From: Gammaproteobacteria bacterium
Lineage (GTDB): Bacteria > Pseudomonadota > Gammaproteobacteria > GRL18
Assembly (NCBI GenBank): GCA_026994225.1
Contig: JALWRI010000071.1
Coordinates: 1 to 64,000 of the forward strand
Direction of reading: 5' to 3'
Length of the DNA: 64,000 bases
Part shown: positions 47,033-56,209 of the stretch, piece by piece
Position numbering within the stretch: the first letter of the stretch is position 1
Layout: every line of letters starts with the position of its first letter
Translations under genes and position numbers: made by a program
Notes under the pieces: generated by a model
The model's input: the letters and a program-made list of their open reading frames with translations, nothing else
Database searches by the model: none
Told to the model about the DNA's origin: nothing

Positions 47033-48463
47033 TCAGTATTCGTTAAACCACGGTAGTATCGTGTATGATAAAAAACTAAATAATCCCGTCTCATGTAAAA
47101 AAAATAGCACTATTATTCCTGGTACGATATATGTTATCAAGCCTGACCATAATTGATAAAATAGAATACCTTGTGTATTTTTCATTTGTTTCATATTTAT
47201 TGCTTCCACTTTAAATACCCCTCGTACCATAATAATAACGAGAAACAGGGCATTAATTGGTAATAAGATAATGCTTACAAAGCGTTCTAAAACAGAAAAA
47301 ATATTACTTTCATTCAAAATCAGGAGTATGCCGCTATGGGTGGAATAGCTTAGCGTCAGCGTTATCTGTGACCATATATTGAAAGCAAAAATGTTTACTA
47401 ATCCAAATATCCAAACTATGATGGCTACTACCACTACCGCTTTACTTCGTAGAAAATTATATTTATGCATAACCCAAACAACACTAGGCTCTAACAGTGC
47501 AATAGCTGTTCCCCATGCGGCTAATAATAGCATTAAAAAGAAAATCCCGGAAAAAAAACTACCCCCTGCAAGTTGTCCAAATGAAAAAGGTAAATGCTGA
47601 AATAAAAAGTCTGAATGTAAATGTTGTAGAGGAACATGCATGCTAAACAATAGTGAAAATACAACTATAGTAATGCTTATCATTACTATAATATCTACAC
47701 TGATAACGCCCAATAGCAAGGAGGATAAAGGCATTTTTATGCTTGTATAACTCCCATAGATCAACATAATCCCCATTCCTAAACAAAAGCTAAACAGGGC
47801 TTGACTCATTGCACTTAATAACAAGGCTTGATCGAATTGTTCCCAATGTAAAGAAAAAAGATGATCTAAAACTTGAGTAAATACCGGCATTTTCCAGGCA
47901 TAGCCCACTAAACTAGCAAGAAATAATAAAAAAAAAGGTGTAATAATTTTAGCACTTACTTCTAACCCTTTTTGTAACCCCTGTACACTAAATAATATGG
48001 TAATAATAATAAACAGCGTATACCATGCCAGGACTCTTTCAGGATCAGAGATTAACTGATAAAAAATAGCGGCAATCCCTTCGTTGCTTTGTCCATGAAA
48101 AAGACCACCGAATGCACGAGGAATATAAGCAAATACCCATCCAGCCAGCATACTATAATAAGACAATATAATAATGCTAGTGATAACCAATAATACTTTT
48201 AATTTCCGCCATAGGCTAGGGCAACGTAAATTATGTAACGTTTGATAACGTCCTAAAAAAAGCTCAGTATACAATAAAGGAGCAGTAATAAAGCATAAGC
48301 ATACTATATAAACAATAATAAAAAGACCACCATATTCTGCAACTAGATAAGGGAATTTCCATAATTTCCCCATCCCTATTGTTGCCGTAATTAGCATCAA
48401 AAAAAGCTGTAATGATGAAGAACATTTACTTGTTTTAGTTCCAATATCAATAGGCACACCCAT
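47033..48463 (-). CDS. Sodium:neurotransmitter symporter (NSS) family transporter
   Basis: An amino-acid transporter-like protein of 476 residues with about 11-12 hydrophobic helices. The unwound part of helix 1 reads ATIGMGKLWKFPYLVAEYGG. Against LeuT (G-L-G-N-F-L-R-F-P) the sodium-1 ligand Asn27 is replaced by Lys and the gate Arg30 by Lys. The rest (F-S-F-C-L-G-M-G-I-M-L-I-Y-G-S-Y, helix 6) is family-like. Substrate unknown; the Na+ dependence is doubtful given the changes. Confidence 0.82.
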   Translation of the reverse strand: MGVPIDIGTKTSKCSSSLQLFLMLITATIGMGKLWKFPYLVAEYGGLFIIVYIVCLCFITAPLLYTELFLGRYQTLHNLRCPSLWRKLKVLLVITSIIILSYYSMLAGWVFAYIPRAFGGLFHGQSNEGIAAIFYQLISDPERVLAWYTLFIIITILFSVQGLQKGLEVSAKIITPFFLLFLASLVGYAWKMPVFTQVLDHLFSLHWEQFDQALLLSAMSQALFSFCLGMGIMLIYGSYTSIKMPLSSLLLGVISVDIIVMISITIVVFSLLFSMHVPLQHLHSDFLFQHLPFSFGQLAGGSFFSGIFFLMLLLAAWGTAIALLEPSVVWVMHKYNFLRSKAVVVVAIIVWIFGLVNIFAFNIWSQITLTLSYSTHSGILLILNESNIFSVLERFVSIILLPINALFLVIIMVRGVFKVEAINMKQMKNTQGILFYQLWSGLITYIVPGIIVLFFLHETGLFSFLSYTILPWFNEY

Positions 48464-48484
48464 ATTAAAAAATACAATATCTGG

Positions 48485-49912
48485 TTATGTTATCGCTTTA
48501 CCTGCACTTTGAAAATAACGAGTATGCTCTCCTTGAGGTTCAAACCAAGATAATTGTTTATGTAATTCCACTACTTCACCCACAATAATTAATGTTGGCG
48601 GTTGAATATCTTTTTCCGCTACAGTTGCTTCTAATGTTTTTAATGTTGCCGTATGAGTACGCTGATTTTGGGTTGTACCTTGTTCAATCAAGGCTACTGG
48701 CTTATCTTCTGATACCCCTTGTGCAATTAGTTCCTGACAAATAGCATGTACACTGTGTAATCCCATATAAAAGACAACCGTTTGATGAGGTTGTGCCAAT
48801 GCTTTCCAATTTAAATCTACACTGCCATCTTTTAAGTGTCCCGTTACAAAGACACAAGACTGAGCATAATCCCTATGTGTTAGAGGAATACCACTATACG
48901 CTGCACAGCCTGCTGCGGCAGTAATACCAGGAACTACTTGAAAATCAATATGTTCCGCCATCAAGGACATAATTTCCTCCCCTCCTCGACCAAAAATAAA
49001 GGGATCGCCCCCTTTTAAACGCAATACCCGTTTATTTTCTTTTGCTAAACGACATAATAATTCATTAATATTTTCTTGCGCTATAGCATGATTATCTCGT
49101 TCTTTTCCTGCATAAATAAATTCAGCATCTTTACGCACCATATCAAGTATCCCTTGTGAGACTAACCGATCATATACCACAACATCCGCTTGCTGTATCA
49201 AACGTAATGCCCGAAAAGTCAGTAAATCGGGATCACCTGGCCCTGCACCAACTAAATACACTTCACCACGCTGGGAGCTTATCGTACCCGTATTAATATC
49301 TTGTTCTAGTATTTCTCTGGCTACTTTTTCATTGCCTGATAAAATACGTTCAGATACATTGCCATCAATCACTTTTTCCCAAAATAAGCGCCGATCTTTT
49401 GCTGCAAAACGTGCTTTGACCTGATCACGGTATTCGCCTAAAATTTGAGCTAAACGTCCGTATGATGCAGGAATAAAACTTTCCAAACGGGATTTTAACA
49501 AACGTGATAATACCGGAGAAGTCCCTCCCGTAGATAATGCAATTTGAATGGGTGAACGATCAATAACAGAAGGAATAATAAAATTTCCAACTTCTGCTTT
49601 ATCTGCAACATTCACCAATATATTAGCCAGCTTTGCATCATTAGCAATTTGCTGATTGATAGTAGTATTATCTGTTGCTGCAATCACTAAATAAGCATTA
49701 TCTAAATCCCCTTGCTGATATTCTCTTGCAATATGCAGCAACGTATTATCTTCTAATGCTGCCACTAGGTCATCCTCTAATGTTGGTGCTATAAAGGTCA
49801 CTTTTGCCTTTGCTTTAATTAAATATTTTCCTTTACGGGCTGCAATCTTTCCACCACCAACAATAATACAATGTTGATCTTTTATATCCAAAAAAACAGG
49901 TAAACAATCCAC
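48485..49912 (-). CDS. cysG: Siroheme synthase CysG
   Basis: CysG methylates uroporphyrinogen III and then dehydrogenates and ferrochelates it to siroheme, the prosthetic group of DsrAB. The N-terminal NAD domain has I-I-V-G-G-G-K-I-A-A-R-K, and the C-terminal methyltransferase has VYLVGAGPGDPDLLT, V-V-Y-D-R-L-V and LRLKGGDPFIFGRGGEE. A GTG six bases after GGTGGGAG gives M-D-C-L-P-V-F-L-D, which matches the canonical N-terminus; a TTG seven codons earlier does not. Confidence 0.94.
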   Translation of the reverse strand: MDCLPVFLDIKDQHCIIVGGGKIAARKGKYLIKAKAKVTFIAPTLEDDLVAALEDNTLLHIAREYQQGDLDNAYLVIAATDNTTINQQIANDAKLANILVNVADKAEVGNFIIPSVIDRSPIQIALSTGGTSPVLSRLLKSRLESFIPASYGRLAQILGEYRDQVKARFAAKDRRLFWEKVIDGNVSERILSGNEKVAREILEQDINTGTISSQRGEVYLVGAGPGDPDLLTFRALRLIQQADVVVYDRLVSQGILDMVRKDAEFIYAGKERDNHAIAQENINELLCRLAKENKRVLRLKGGDPFIFGRGGEEIMSLMAEHIDFQVVPGITAAAGCAAYSGIPLTHRDYAQSCVFVTGHLKDGSVDLNWKALAQPHQTVVFYMGLHSVHAICQELIAQGVSEDKPVALIEQGTTQNQRTHTATLKTLEATVAEKDIQPPTLIIVGEVVELHKQLSWFEPQGEHTRYFQSAGKAIT

Positions 49913-49945
49913 AAAATACTCCCACCAATTCAATACTATAGAATA

Positions 49946-50482
49946 TCACGAAATACGCCGCACAGCACAAACTTGCATCATTTCAAAAGATGTTCCAAGC
50001 CGACGTAATAATATCTGTTTTGCTAATTTTTCCACCCCTTTATTATGCTCGTGATGTCGAAGCAAAGAGACTTCTAGCTCACATCGTAACGTATTGGGGG
50101 TATAATGCTGTGCAAGTAACGCTATCGCATTTTTTTCATGTATCCGAATAGCTGGCATCTTAAATGCCAACGTTTGTATAACGCCAAAACGCATCGTTGA
50201 AAAAACAGTACGTAATTTTAGTTGTATTTCTTTACACACTATTTGACGACTAACACCGCTAATATCTTCAACAACGGCTAATAACTTCGTATCTAACAAA
50301 CCTTGTTGCTGAAAAAAATCCAACGCTGGATAATAGCCCAGTTGTTGTTGCATCACATAATTGTGTATATCTTGTGCTAAACGCTCGCCCACTACTTTTG
50401 GTGATAGAGCAACATGATCTGCTATTAATGATGCCGACAAGGTAATTCTTACTGTTAATAAAATTTTAATGATTTCTAACAA
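49946..50482 (-). CDS. Protein of unknown function beside cysG
   Basis: I do not recognise this 178-residue protein. It is mostly predicted helical, with an N-terminal hydrophobic stretch (ILLTVRITLSASLIADHVAL) that is short for a signal peptide. The start is a TTG preceded by AGAGG; no ATG occurs near it. It lies 33 bases before cysG on the same strand, and 34 bases after the possible dsrS gene, so it probably belongs to one transcript with them. Confidence 0.6.
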   Translation of the reverse strand: MLEIIKILLTVRITLSASLIADHVALSPKVVGERLAQDIHNYVMQQQLGYYPALDFFQQQGLLDTKLLAVVEDISGVSRQIVCKEIQLKLRTVFSTMRFGVIQTLAFKMPAIRIHEKNAIALLAQHYTPNTLRCELEVSLLRHHEHNKGVEKLAKQILLRRLGTSFEMMQVCAVRRIS

Positions 50483-50516
50483 TTAAGATACCTCTAATAT
50501 TTTCACTCCTAGATGG

Positions 50517-51650
50517 TTAGCTCGATAAGATAGTAATTTGTTCCTGTACGGGAGTAAAAATAGGCATTAATTTTTTTCGCATCACCGTACCAATAGCTGA
50601 ACTACGGCTAAATACTGGCGTAACGATAGATTCATGTAAAATAGATAATACTAACATTGCAAATAGATAGTCTTTAGATATAGGACAAACATTTAATACT
50701 TCTACTATCTCTTGTTCTTGCATTAATGTTTCCACTGTATGAAATATATCATCTATATTTAGTTCTTCACGCTGATTACGTCTTTTCATCTTTTCTTGTA
50801 TATCTTCTGCTGCGCACGACAAGTCAGTAAAATAATTTTCCAATGCTTCAATGATAGCAATGACAACATCTTGATTATTTGGTTTTTTTAAGGTCATACT
50901 CAGGGTTTTTAAAAAACCTTGTCCTTTCGCACTAAGCAATTTAAGCAACATCTTAGCATAAACATTATCACACTGTTGCAGATTTTTTTTTATTTTTATC
51001 AATACCGGATGGCTTTCGCTTTTATCGGGCAAATTATCGGGCAAAGTTTTTAAAAATCCCACATAATAACTATTACGATGTTTTGCCTTTTTCCATAATT
51101 TCACCCGCATCGCTTCTGAAATTAAATCAGCCTGCAATACCAAACGAATAGTTTCTATCATATTTTTGTGTTCTTCTTCAAAGGGCAAAAATTCAATTAA
51201 ATAAGCAGCAAGTGTTTTACCTATTTCTGCATGAATAATAGCATGATGTTTTAACATACAACGGGCATTTTCAGCACTAGGCATTGCCCACCATGCTCGT
51301 CTGGCGACTTCTGCTGTTAAATCTTCTGCATACACCGCAGCAACAACAGCTTCTGTATCACCTAATAATAGCAATCGTTCAAGACTTTCTCCCCGTGTTT
51401 GTCCCATGCGTGTCCAACGACTTAAATAACTCGGATACCCGCTAGGTGAACCCAGGGCTTTAAAAGATAATAATTCCCGTACTAATTTCAGGTATTTTTC
51501 ATCTTTACAAGTGGGATTTAAGCTCACTTTCGCTTCCCCCTGGTCAGTCAAAGAAAATACCTGCATTTTGGACTCATCAATCCGTACTGCCTGCACATTT
51601 TGTGCTAACATCACATTTAAACGTAAATTATCTTCATTAGATAATTGCAT
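50517..51650 (-). CDS. Conserved protein of unknown function, possible DsrS
   Basis: This 377-residue soluble protein has no transmembrane or signal segment. Its N-terminal pattern (L-R-L-N-V-M-L-A-Q-N-V-Q-A-V-R-I-D-E-S), RAWWAMPSAENARCML and a helical C-terminus recall, from memory only, cytosolic DsrS proteins annotated in rDsr sulfur oxidisers. DsrS is missing from its usual place after dsrR in this window, which makes the identification plausible. It could equally be an unrelated helical-repeat protein. It is transcribed with the MoxR/VWA genes upstream. Confidence 0.5.
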   Translation of the reverse strand: MQLSNEDNLRLNVMLAQNVQAVRIDESKMQVFSLTDQGEAKVSLNPTCKDEKYLKLVRELLSFKALGSPSGYPSYLSRWTRMGQTRGESLERLLLLGDTEAVVAAVYAEDLTAEVARRAWWAMPSAENARCMLKHHAIIHAEIGKTLAAYLIEFLPFEEEHKNMIETIRLVLQADLISEAMRVKLWKKAKHRNSYYVGFLKTLPDNLPDKSESHPVLIKIKKNLQQCDNVYAKMLLKLLSAKGQGFLKTLSMTLKKPNNQDVVIAIIEALENYFTDLSCAAEDIQEKMKRRNQREELNIDDIFHTVETLMQEQEIVEVLNVCPISKDYLFAMLVLSILHESIVTPVFSRSSAIGTVMRKKLMPIFTPVQEQITILSS

Positions 51651-51695
51651 AACATACCTATTTTAGAAAAATATCATTCTCTATTCTAACAAAGA

Positions 51696-53093
51696 TTAAT
51701 TTAATTGAATACGCTGTCCCCAAGGCACCTTTGCTTTACCTTTAATTAACCAGATCACTGGATAAAGGGGTGCTTGCTGGGGAAACGTTCCTTCCCCATC
51801 AGTAAAATATACCACTAATTCTGGTGCAATATCTTGTTGATCTAACCAATCAAAAATGGGAATAAAACTGGTTCCCCCCCCACCTATAAATTGCTGTGGT
51901 AACACTAACTCATCCCATGCCTCATATTCCCAAGGCCCTTCTTTTACTAGCTGCATATCACACGCATGGAGTGTTATTTTAGCACTCATTTGACTTTTCA
52001 ATGCATTCACTTCGGATAAAAATGTATTGATTTGTGTCGAAGAAATAGAACCACTAATATCTAATACAATCACAACATTCACTTGGGCATTTTGTAAACG
52101 AGGAAATATGGCTGGTTCACCCCGTCGTGAAGAAGGACGGGTATAACTATAATCATTGCGAGCAATGGATGTCATATAATGTGCCAATAATATTTGCCAA
52201 GGTAAGCTCGGCTGTAGCAAATGATCTACCATACGTGCTAATCCACCGCCCAATTTCCCTGCTTGCATAGCTTGTTGTGCAGCCCCTGCTAAACGTTGTT
52301 GCCATTGTACATCAAGATTATCTCTTTGTTCTTTATTTAACGGTGGCGGTTGTTGTGCCAATGACGTTTGCTCTTTAGATATCTCTGATTGTTCTTCTAT
52401 TTCTGTTGCTGCTTCTTGTTCCGATATTGATAATGTAATATCTGGCTGTGCCTTCGTTTTAACTGACTCACCTGTTTGTTGTTTACTATTAGACTGTTCA
52501 CTATTTCCTGTGCTACTTCGTCCTTTTCCCTGTTTGCTAGCAGAGGTATTATTCGGATCAGAAAAACCTAAATCCTGTACCTCTTTTTGATGTCCATCTT
52601 GTAAATCCTGTTGTTGATCATCATAAATATGCTGATCTAACGGTTGCTCTTGGTTATTTTCATTTTCCTCTAAGCAAGGATAAATTTCCTCTGCTGTCAT
52701 ACCTTCAAAATGGGTAGCTAATAAACTACCTGGTGGTGCGTGTAACCCCTCATTCAGCAATAAAGGATTAATAGCATAATCACAGGCAATATCCCATAAA
52801 CGTTTAACCCTGTGCTGACGACGAGAAAAATGAGATAATGCACAATGTAAGGCTTCATGTGCTAACATAAATTGTGTTTCTTCTGCCTTTAGCGCAGCAA
52901 TAAATTCTGCGTTGTAATACAGTTTTTTCGCATCCGTTGCGGTGGTTCTACACCATTTTGGATCTGCTTTCACCAAAGGTAAACGTAAAACTAAAGCACC
53001 TAAAAAAGGTTTATCCAAGATTAAACGGGTGCAAGCTGCACTGAGCTTACGCTCAATTTCCTTATCATTTATTTGTTCGTTTTGATCAATCAT
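51696..53093 (-). CDS. VWA/DUF2201 metallopeptidase-like protein
   Basis: The N-terminal domain carries H-E-A-L-H, an HExxH-type zinc signature (AHEALHCALSHFSRR), as in DUF2201 putative metallopeptidases. A Gln/Ser-rich linker follows (about residues 140-240), then a von Willebrand A-like domain with D-I-S-G-S-I-S, the MIDAS D-x-S-x-S motif, and F-T-D-G-E-G. The pair of a MoxR ATPase and a VWA protein is a recognised chaperone-like module for inserting metals or remodelling complexes. It overlaps moxR by 8 bases. Confidence 0.85.
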   Translation of the reverse strand: MIDQNEQINDKEIERKLSAACTRLILDKPFLGALVLRLPLVKADPKWCRTTATDAKKLYYNAEFIAALKAEETQFMLAHEALHCALSHFSRRQHRVKRLWDIACDYAINPLLLNEGLHAPPGSLLATHFEGMTAEEIYPCLEENENNQEQPLDQHIYDDQQQDLQDGHQKEVQDLGFSDPNNTSASKQGKGRSSTGNSEQSNSKQQTGESVKTKAQPDITLSISEQEAATEIEEQSEISKEQTSLAQQPPPLNKEQRDNLDVQWQQRLAGAAQQAMQAGKLGGGLARMVDHLLQPSLPWQILLAHYMTSIARNDYSYTRPSSRRGEPAIFPRLQNAQVNVVIVLDISGSISSTQINTFLSEVNALKSQMSAKITLHACDMQLVKEGPWEYEAWDELVLPQQFIGGGGTSFIPIFDWLDQQDIAPELVVYFTDGEGTFPQQAPLYPVIWLIKGKAKVPWGQRIQLN

Positions 53094-54129
53094 ACAACAT
53101 AACATCAGCAATTAAATTTGCCCAATTTGCAAATTGGGGTACTGAAAATAGCACATCGCCAATAGCTTTATGCATATCAGATACAAGCATAACACCCATT
53201 TCTTTTTGTTTAAATAAACTGGCATAATCCAAAATATACCCATATATATTGATAGCATCTGGCGTATTTTGTACCCGTATAGCACGCCCTACTAAAGCTG
53301 CTGCCACAGCATATTGCAAATCTATTTCTTCTGGAGCATGAGTATCTTCACCCCGTAAAATAGCATCAATATTAGGCATTTGTTCCAAATTAGCAATAAA
53401 AGCATGTACTTCTATCCCAGCTGCTGCTCCCACACAGGCTTGTAATGCACCTAAAAAAATCATTGGTTTTTGATGAAATTTTTGTAATGCTCTATGCGCA
53501 AATTCCCAAGAACGAGGAGAAGGAAAAGCAACCGGATTATGTACCGGATCAAAATCAAATAATAAATCAGGGCGAAAACGTAAAAAAGCGATAATACTTT
53601 CGTCTATCTGATGTTGATACGCCCAAGCAACCCAATCATCAAGATTAATTTCTAATTCATAATGGGAAAAGCGATTTGCTAACGGAGCTGGCATACTATA
53701 TGTTACTCCTCGATCACCTTGACGATTGCCCGCTGCGAAAATAACCCAGCCATCAGGAACACGATAATTCCCTAAACAACGATCTAATATTAATTGATAC
53801 GCTGCAGCTGATACACTCGGTGGTGCAGAAGTAATTTCATCTAAAAATAAAATACCACTTGCACCATGTCGTTCCTTATCTGGCAACATAGCAGGTACTG
53901 CCCATTCCACATTGTCTTTTGCACGAAAGGGAATACCCCGTAAATCACTAGGTTCCATTTGTGATAAACGAATATCGATAACCGAACATTGATGTTGTTC
54001 TCCTACTTGCTGGATAATTTGGGACTTACCAATACCTGGTGGCCCCCACAACATAACAGGGGTATGATGTCCATGTTGAGTGCTGATAAATTCTGCTTCA
54101 AGTATTTGAGTAATATGAGATGGACGCAT
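53086..54129 (-). CDS. MoxR-type AAA+ ATPase
   Basis: The protein shows Walker A WGPPGIGKSQIIQQ, Walker B ILFLDEITSAPPSV, sensor 1 V-I-F-A-A-G-N-R-Q-G-D-R-G and an arginine-rich C-terminal lid. These mark the MoxR branch. MoxR ATPases work with VWA-domain proteins to mature or activate enzyme complexes. Directly upstream of its VWA partner, with overlapping ends, and 3 bases after the Sel1 gene. Confidence 0.88.
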   Translation of the reverse strand: MRPSHITQILEAEFISTQHGHHTPVMLWGPPGIGKSQIIQQVGEQHQCSVIDIRLSQMEPSDLRGIPFRAKDNVEWAVPAMLPDKERHGASGILFLDEITSAPPSVSAAAYQLILDRCLGNYRVPDGWVIFAAGNRQGDRGVTYSMPAPLANRFSHYELEINLDDWVAWAYQHQIDESIIAFLRFRPDLLFDFDPVHNPVAFPSPRSWEFAHRALQKFHQKPMIFLGALQACVGAAAGIEVHAFIANLEQMPNIDAILRGEDTHAPEEIDLQYAVAAALVGRAIRVQNTPDAINIYGYILDYASLFKQKEMGVMLVSDMHKAIGDVLFSVPQFANWANLIADVMLYD

Positions 54130-54132
54130 AAA

Positions 54133-54555
54133 CTAAAATCCTGCCTTAGCATATAATTCTTTTGCTTTATCACTATCTTGTTCCACCCCATTCCCTTCTT
54201 CATACATTTTAGCTAAAGTGGTGAGCGATCCGGCTAACCCTTGTTCTGCCGCCATACTAAACCATTTCACCGCTTCCTCTGGATTTTTTTCTACTCCTTC
54301 TCCCTCTAAATACATAAAACCAATACCATGCTGGGCTAATCCATTTCCTTGCTCTGCTGCCTGTGTCAACCATTTTAATGCCATGTCATTATTGTTTTTT
54401 ACTCCCAAACCATATTGAAACATAATCCCAAGACGATATTGTGCATCAGCATGTCCGGCATCGGCTAATGGACTAAGTAATCGCATTGCCTGAGAAAAAT
54501 CCCGTGATTCAAAAGCAGCAATACCACTTGATAAATTCATTAACTCTTCACTCAT
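54133..54555 (-). CDS. Sel1-repeat (TPR-like) protein
   Basis: Three to four Sel1 repeats of about 36 residues are visible, for example A-Q-Y-R-L-G-I-M-F-Q-Y-G-L-G-V and A-Q-H-G-I-G-F-M-Y-L-E-G-E-G-V. Such repeats mediate protein-protein contacts. No signal peptide is seen, so it is probably cytosolic. The ATG after AAAGG is chosen; an ATG five codons earlier would put that site inside the gene. It heads the moxR-vwa transcript. Confidence 0.8.
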   Translation of the reverse strand: MSEELMNLSSGIAAFESRDFSQAMRLLSPLADAGHADAQYRLGIMFQYGLGVKNNNDMALKWLTQAAEQGNGLAQHGIGFMYLEGEGVEKNPEEAVKWFSMAAEQGLAGSLTTLAKMYEEGNGVEQDSDKAKELYAKAGF

Positions 54556-54711
54556 AATTACCTTTCCCATTTATTCAAAATAGATAGCCAAAACGTATCA
54601 ATAATACCTTGTCAAAAAAAATCCAACCCTACCCTATAGAGATATATAGCTATTAAATAAGTTTTTTATATACTAAAGCCCCATTTTTTAACAGCTACTA
54701 GAAGAGAAATA

Positions 54712-55818
54712 ATGACAACCAGTAATGCAACTATTTTACGTGAATGTATTCAAAAAGTCGCAACCGGTCCTGAATATAGTAAGGATTTGTCTTTTGATGA
54801 GGCATATCAAGCCATGCAGTCTATTTTGCAAGGCAATGCAGAAGCTGTACAAATTGCAATATTTTTTATTGCCTTACGTATGAAAAGAGAAACCGATGAA
54901 GAAAATAGGGGAATTTTACAGGCCATTATTGATAATGCAGCGGTTACTACCTGTGCAGTAGATGAAGTTATTGATATTGCCGATGCTTATGATGGCCATC
55001 TTCGTGGCTTGCCCTGTGTCGCTTTTATTCCAGCCGTTCTTGCTGCCTGTGGGATTGCTGCTTGTTCACATGGTGTACATAGTGTTGGTCCTAAATTTGG
55101 TATAACTAGCCATCGTATTCTTAAATATTTGGATATAGCTGTGGATTTATCTCCTAATGAAGCTGCCGAACGGATCAATAATCCTGATATAGCTTGGAGT
55201 TATGTTGATCAAAAACAGTATTGTCCTGCCTTATATGATTTACTTACACTACGTCAAACTATGGTCAAGCGACAAGTTTTAACAACCGTAGAAGTATTAA
55301 TTGGACCATTACGTGGCAAGCAACACACCCATCTTATGACTGGATATGTACATAAAGCCTATCCGCCTATTTATGATACGCTAGCCAAACAAGCGGGCTT
55401 TAGCAGTCTTATTTTAGTACGTGGAGTAGAAGGAGGAGTAATCCCCTCATTGCAACAAGATGCTAAGGTTTATTATTCTACTCCCCAGATAGCACAAGAT
55501 GCTCAAATATTTAATCCTAAAGATGTTGACATACAACAGACATCCAGAGCTGTGCCGTTACCTAAACCATTACCCCCAACTCCAATACAAGAAGATATAA
55601 CGTTACCTTTTGATATTAACGCTGTCGCTAATATTGCAGCAGAAACAGGTCTCGATGCACTAAAAGGAAAAAAAGGGGCTGCGTATGATGCATTAGTATA
55701 TAGTAGTGCCATTGCCTTATATACGCTTAAAAAATCTGATTCGATGTTGCTTGCAGCAGAGCAAGTACGTAAGGTATTAGATTCAGGAAAGGCATTCACA
55801 TACTTTAATGCACATTAA
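54712..55818 (+). CDS. TrpD2/YbiB-like glycosyltransferase-fold protein
   Basis: The fold resembles anthranilate phosphoribosyltransferase: an all-helical N-terminal domain, then an alpha/beta domain with D-A-Y-D-G-H-L-R-G-L-P, C-S-H-G-V-H-S-V-G-P-K-F-G and S-L-I-L-V-R-G-V-E-G-G. The GTGGD PRPP-binding loop of true TrpD is replaced by D-A-Y-D-G-H, as in TrpD2/YbiB proteins, so tryptophan synthesis is unlikely. 368 residues. The start has an AGAAGAG site. Confidence 0.75.
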   Translation: MTTSNATILRECIQKVATGPEYSKDLSFDEAYQAMQSILQGNAEAVQIAIFFIALRMKRETDEENRGILQAIIDNAAVTTCAVDEVIDIADAYDGHLRGLPCVAFIPAVLAACGIAACSHGVHSVGPKFGITSHRILKYLDIAVDLSPNEAAERINNPDIAWSYVDQKQYCPALYDLLTLRQTMVKRQVLTTVEVLIGPLRGKQHTHLMTGYVHKAYPPIYDTLAKQAGFSSLILVRGVEGGVIPSLQQDAKVYYSTPQIAQDAQIFNPKDVDIQQTSRAVPLPKPLPPTPIQEDITLPFDINAVANIAAETGLDALKGKKGAAYDALVYSSAIALYTLKKSDSMLLAAEQVRKVLDSGKAFTYFNAH

Positions 55819-55852
55819 GATTATCCCATAGCTAAAGCCAACCGGTTTTCTT

Positions 55853-55880
55853 TTGAAATTTTTGATAAAACTGTTAGAAT
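55853..55880 (+). promoter_or_regulatory. Sigma-70-type promoter of the 63-residue protein gene
   Basis: TTGAAA and TAGAAT are spaced 16 bases apart about 60 bases before the start codon. Good -35 and moderate -10. Confidence 0.55.
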
Positions 55881-55940
55881 ACTTCGGATATATTGCTATA
55901 TATCAATAAAAAATGTTAAACGCTTTTAAGGAGCATATCG

Positions 55941-56132
55941 ATGAACCAAGCATATTATGACGTTATTAAAAAGATGGAAGAAAGCAATGTGAACCCTGAA
56001 TATATTCAAGGCTTTCAAGGTGGTTATTTACATAACCCTGAACGTGAAGAACAACGTGTTACAGAAGCCTATAGTGCAGGTTTTGAAGATGGTCAAAACC
56101 GTGTAATGGACGGTTATAGCTCCTGGAAATAA
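55941..56132 (+). CDS. Small protein of unknown function (63 residues)
   Basis: I do not recognise a family. The protein is strongly charged, has no hydrophobic segment, and ends in S-A-G-F-E-D-G-Q-N-R-V-M-D-G-Y-S-S-W-K. It has AAGGAG seven bases before the ATG, its own promoter-like sequence and a hairpin after it. Those signs make it a real gene despite its size. No gene shares its operon. Confidence 0.7.
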   Translation: MNQAYYDVIKKMEESNVNPEYIQGFQGGYLHNPEREEQRVTEAYSAGFEDGQNRVMDGYSSWK

Positions 56133-56156
56133 AGCTCTTTTATTATTCAGTATGTA

Positions 56157-56183
56157 GCAGGTATAGAAAATATCTATACTTGC
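56157..56183. terminator. Bidirectional hairpin between convergent genes
   Basis: GCAGGTATAGA and TCTATACTTGC pair over 11 bases with one G-U pair and a five-base loop. Only short T-rich stretches follow. It lies between the 63-residue protein gene and the convergent unknown gene. Confidence 0.6.
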
Positions 56184-56209
56184 TCCTTTAAGGATGAGAA
56201 AATATTTAA

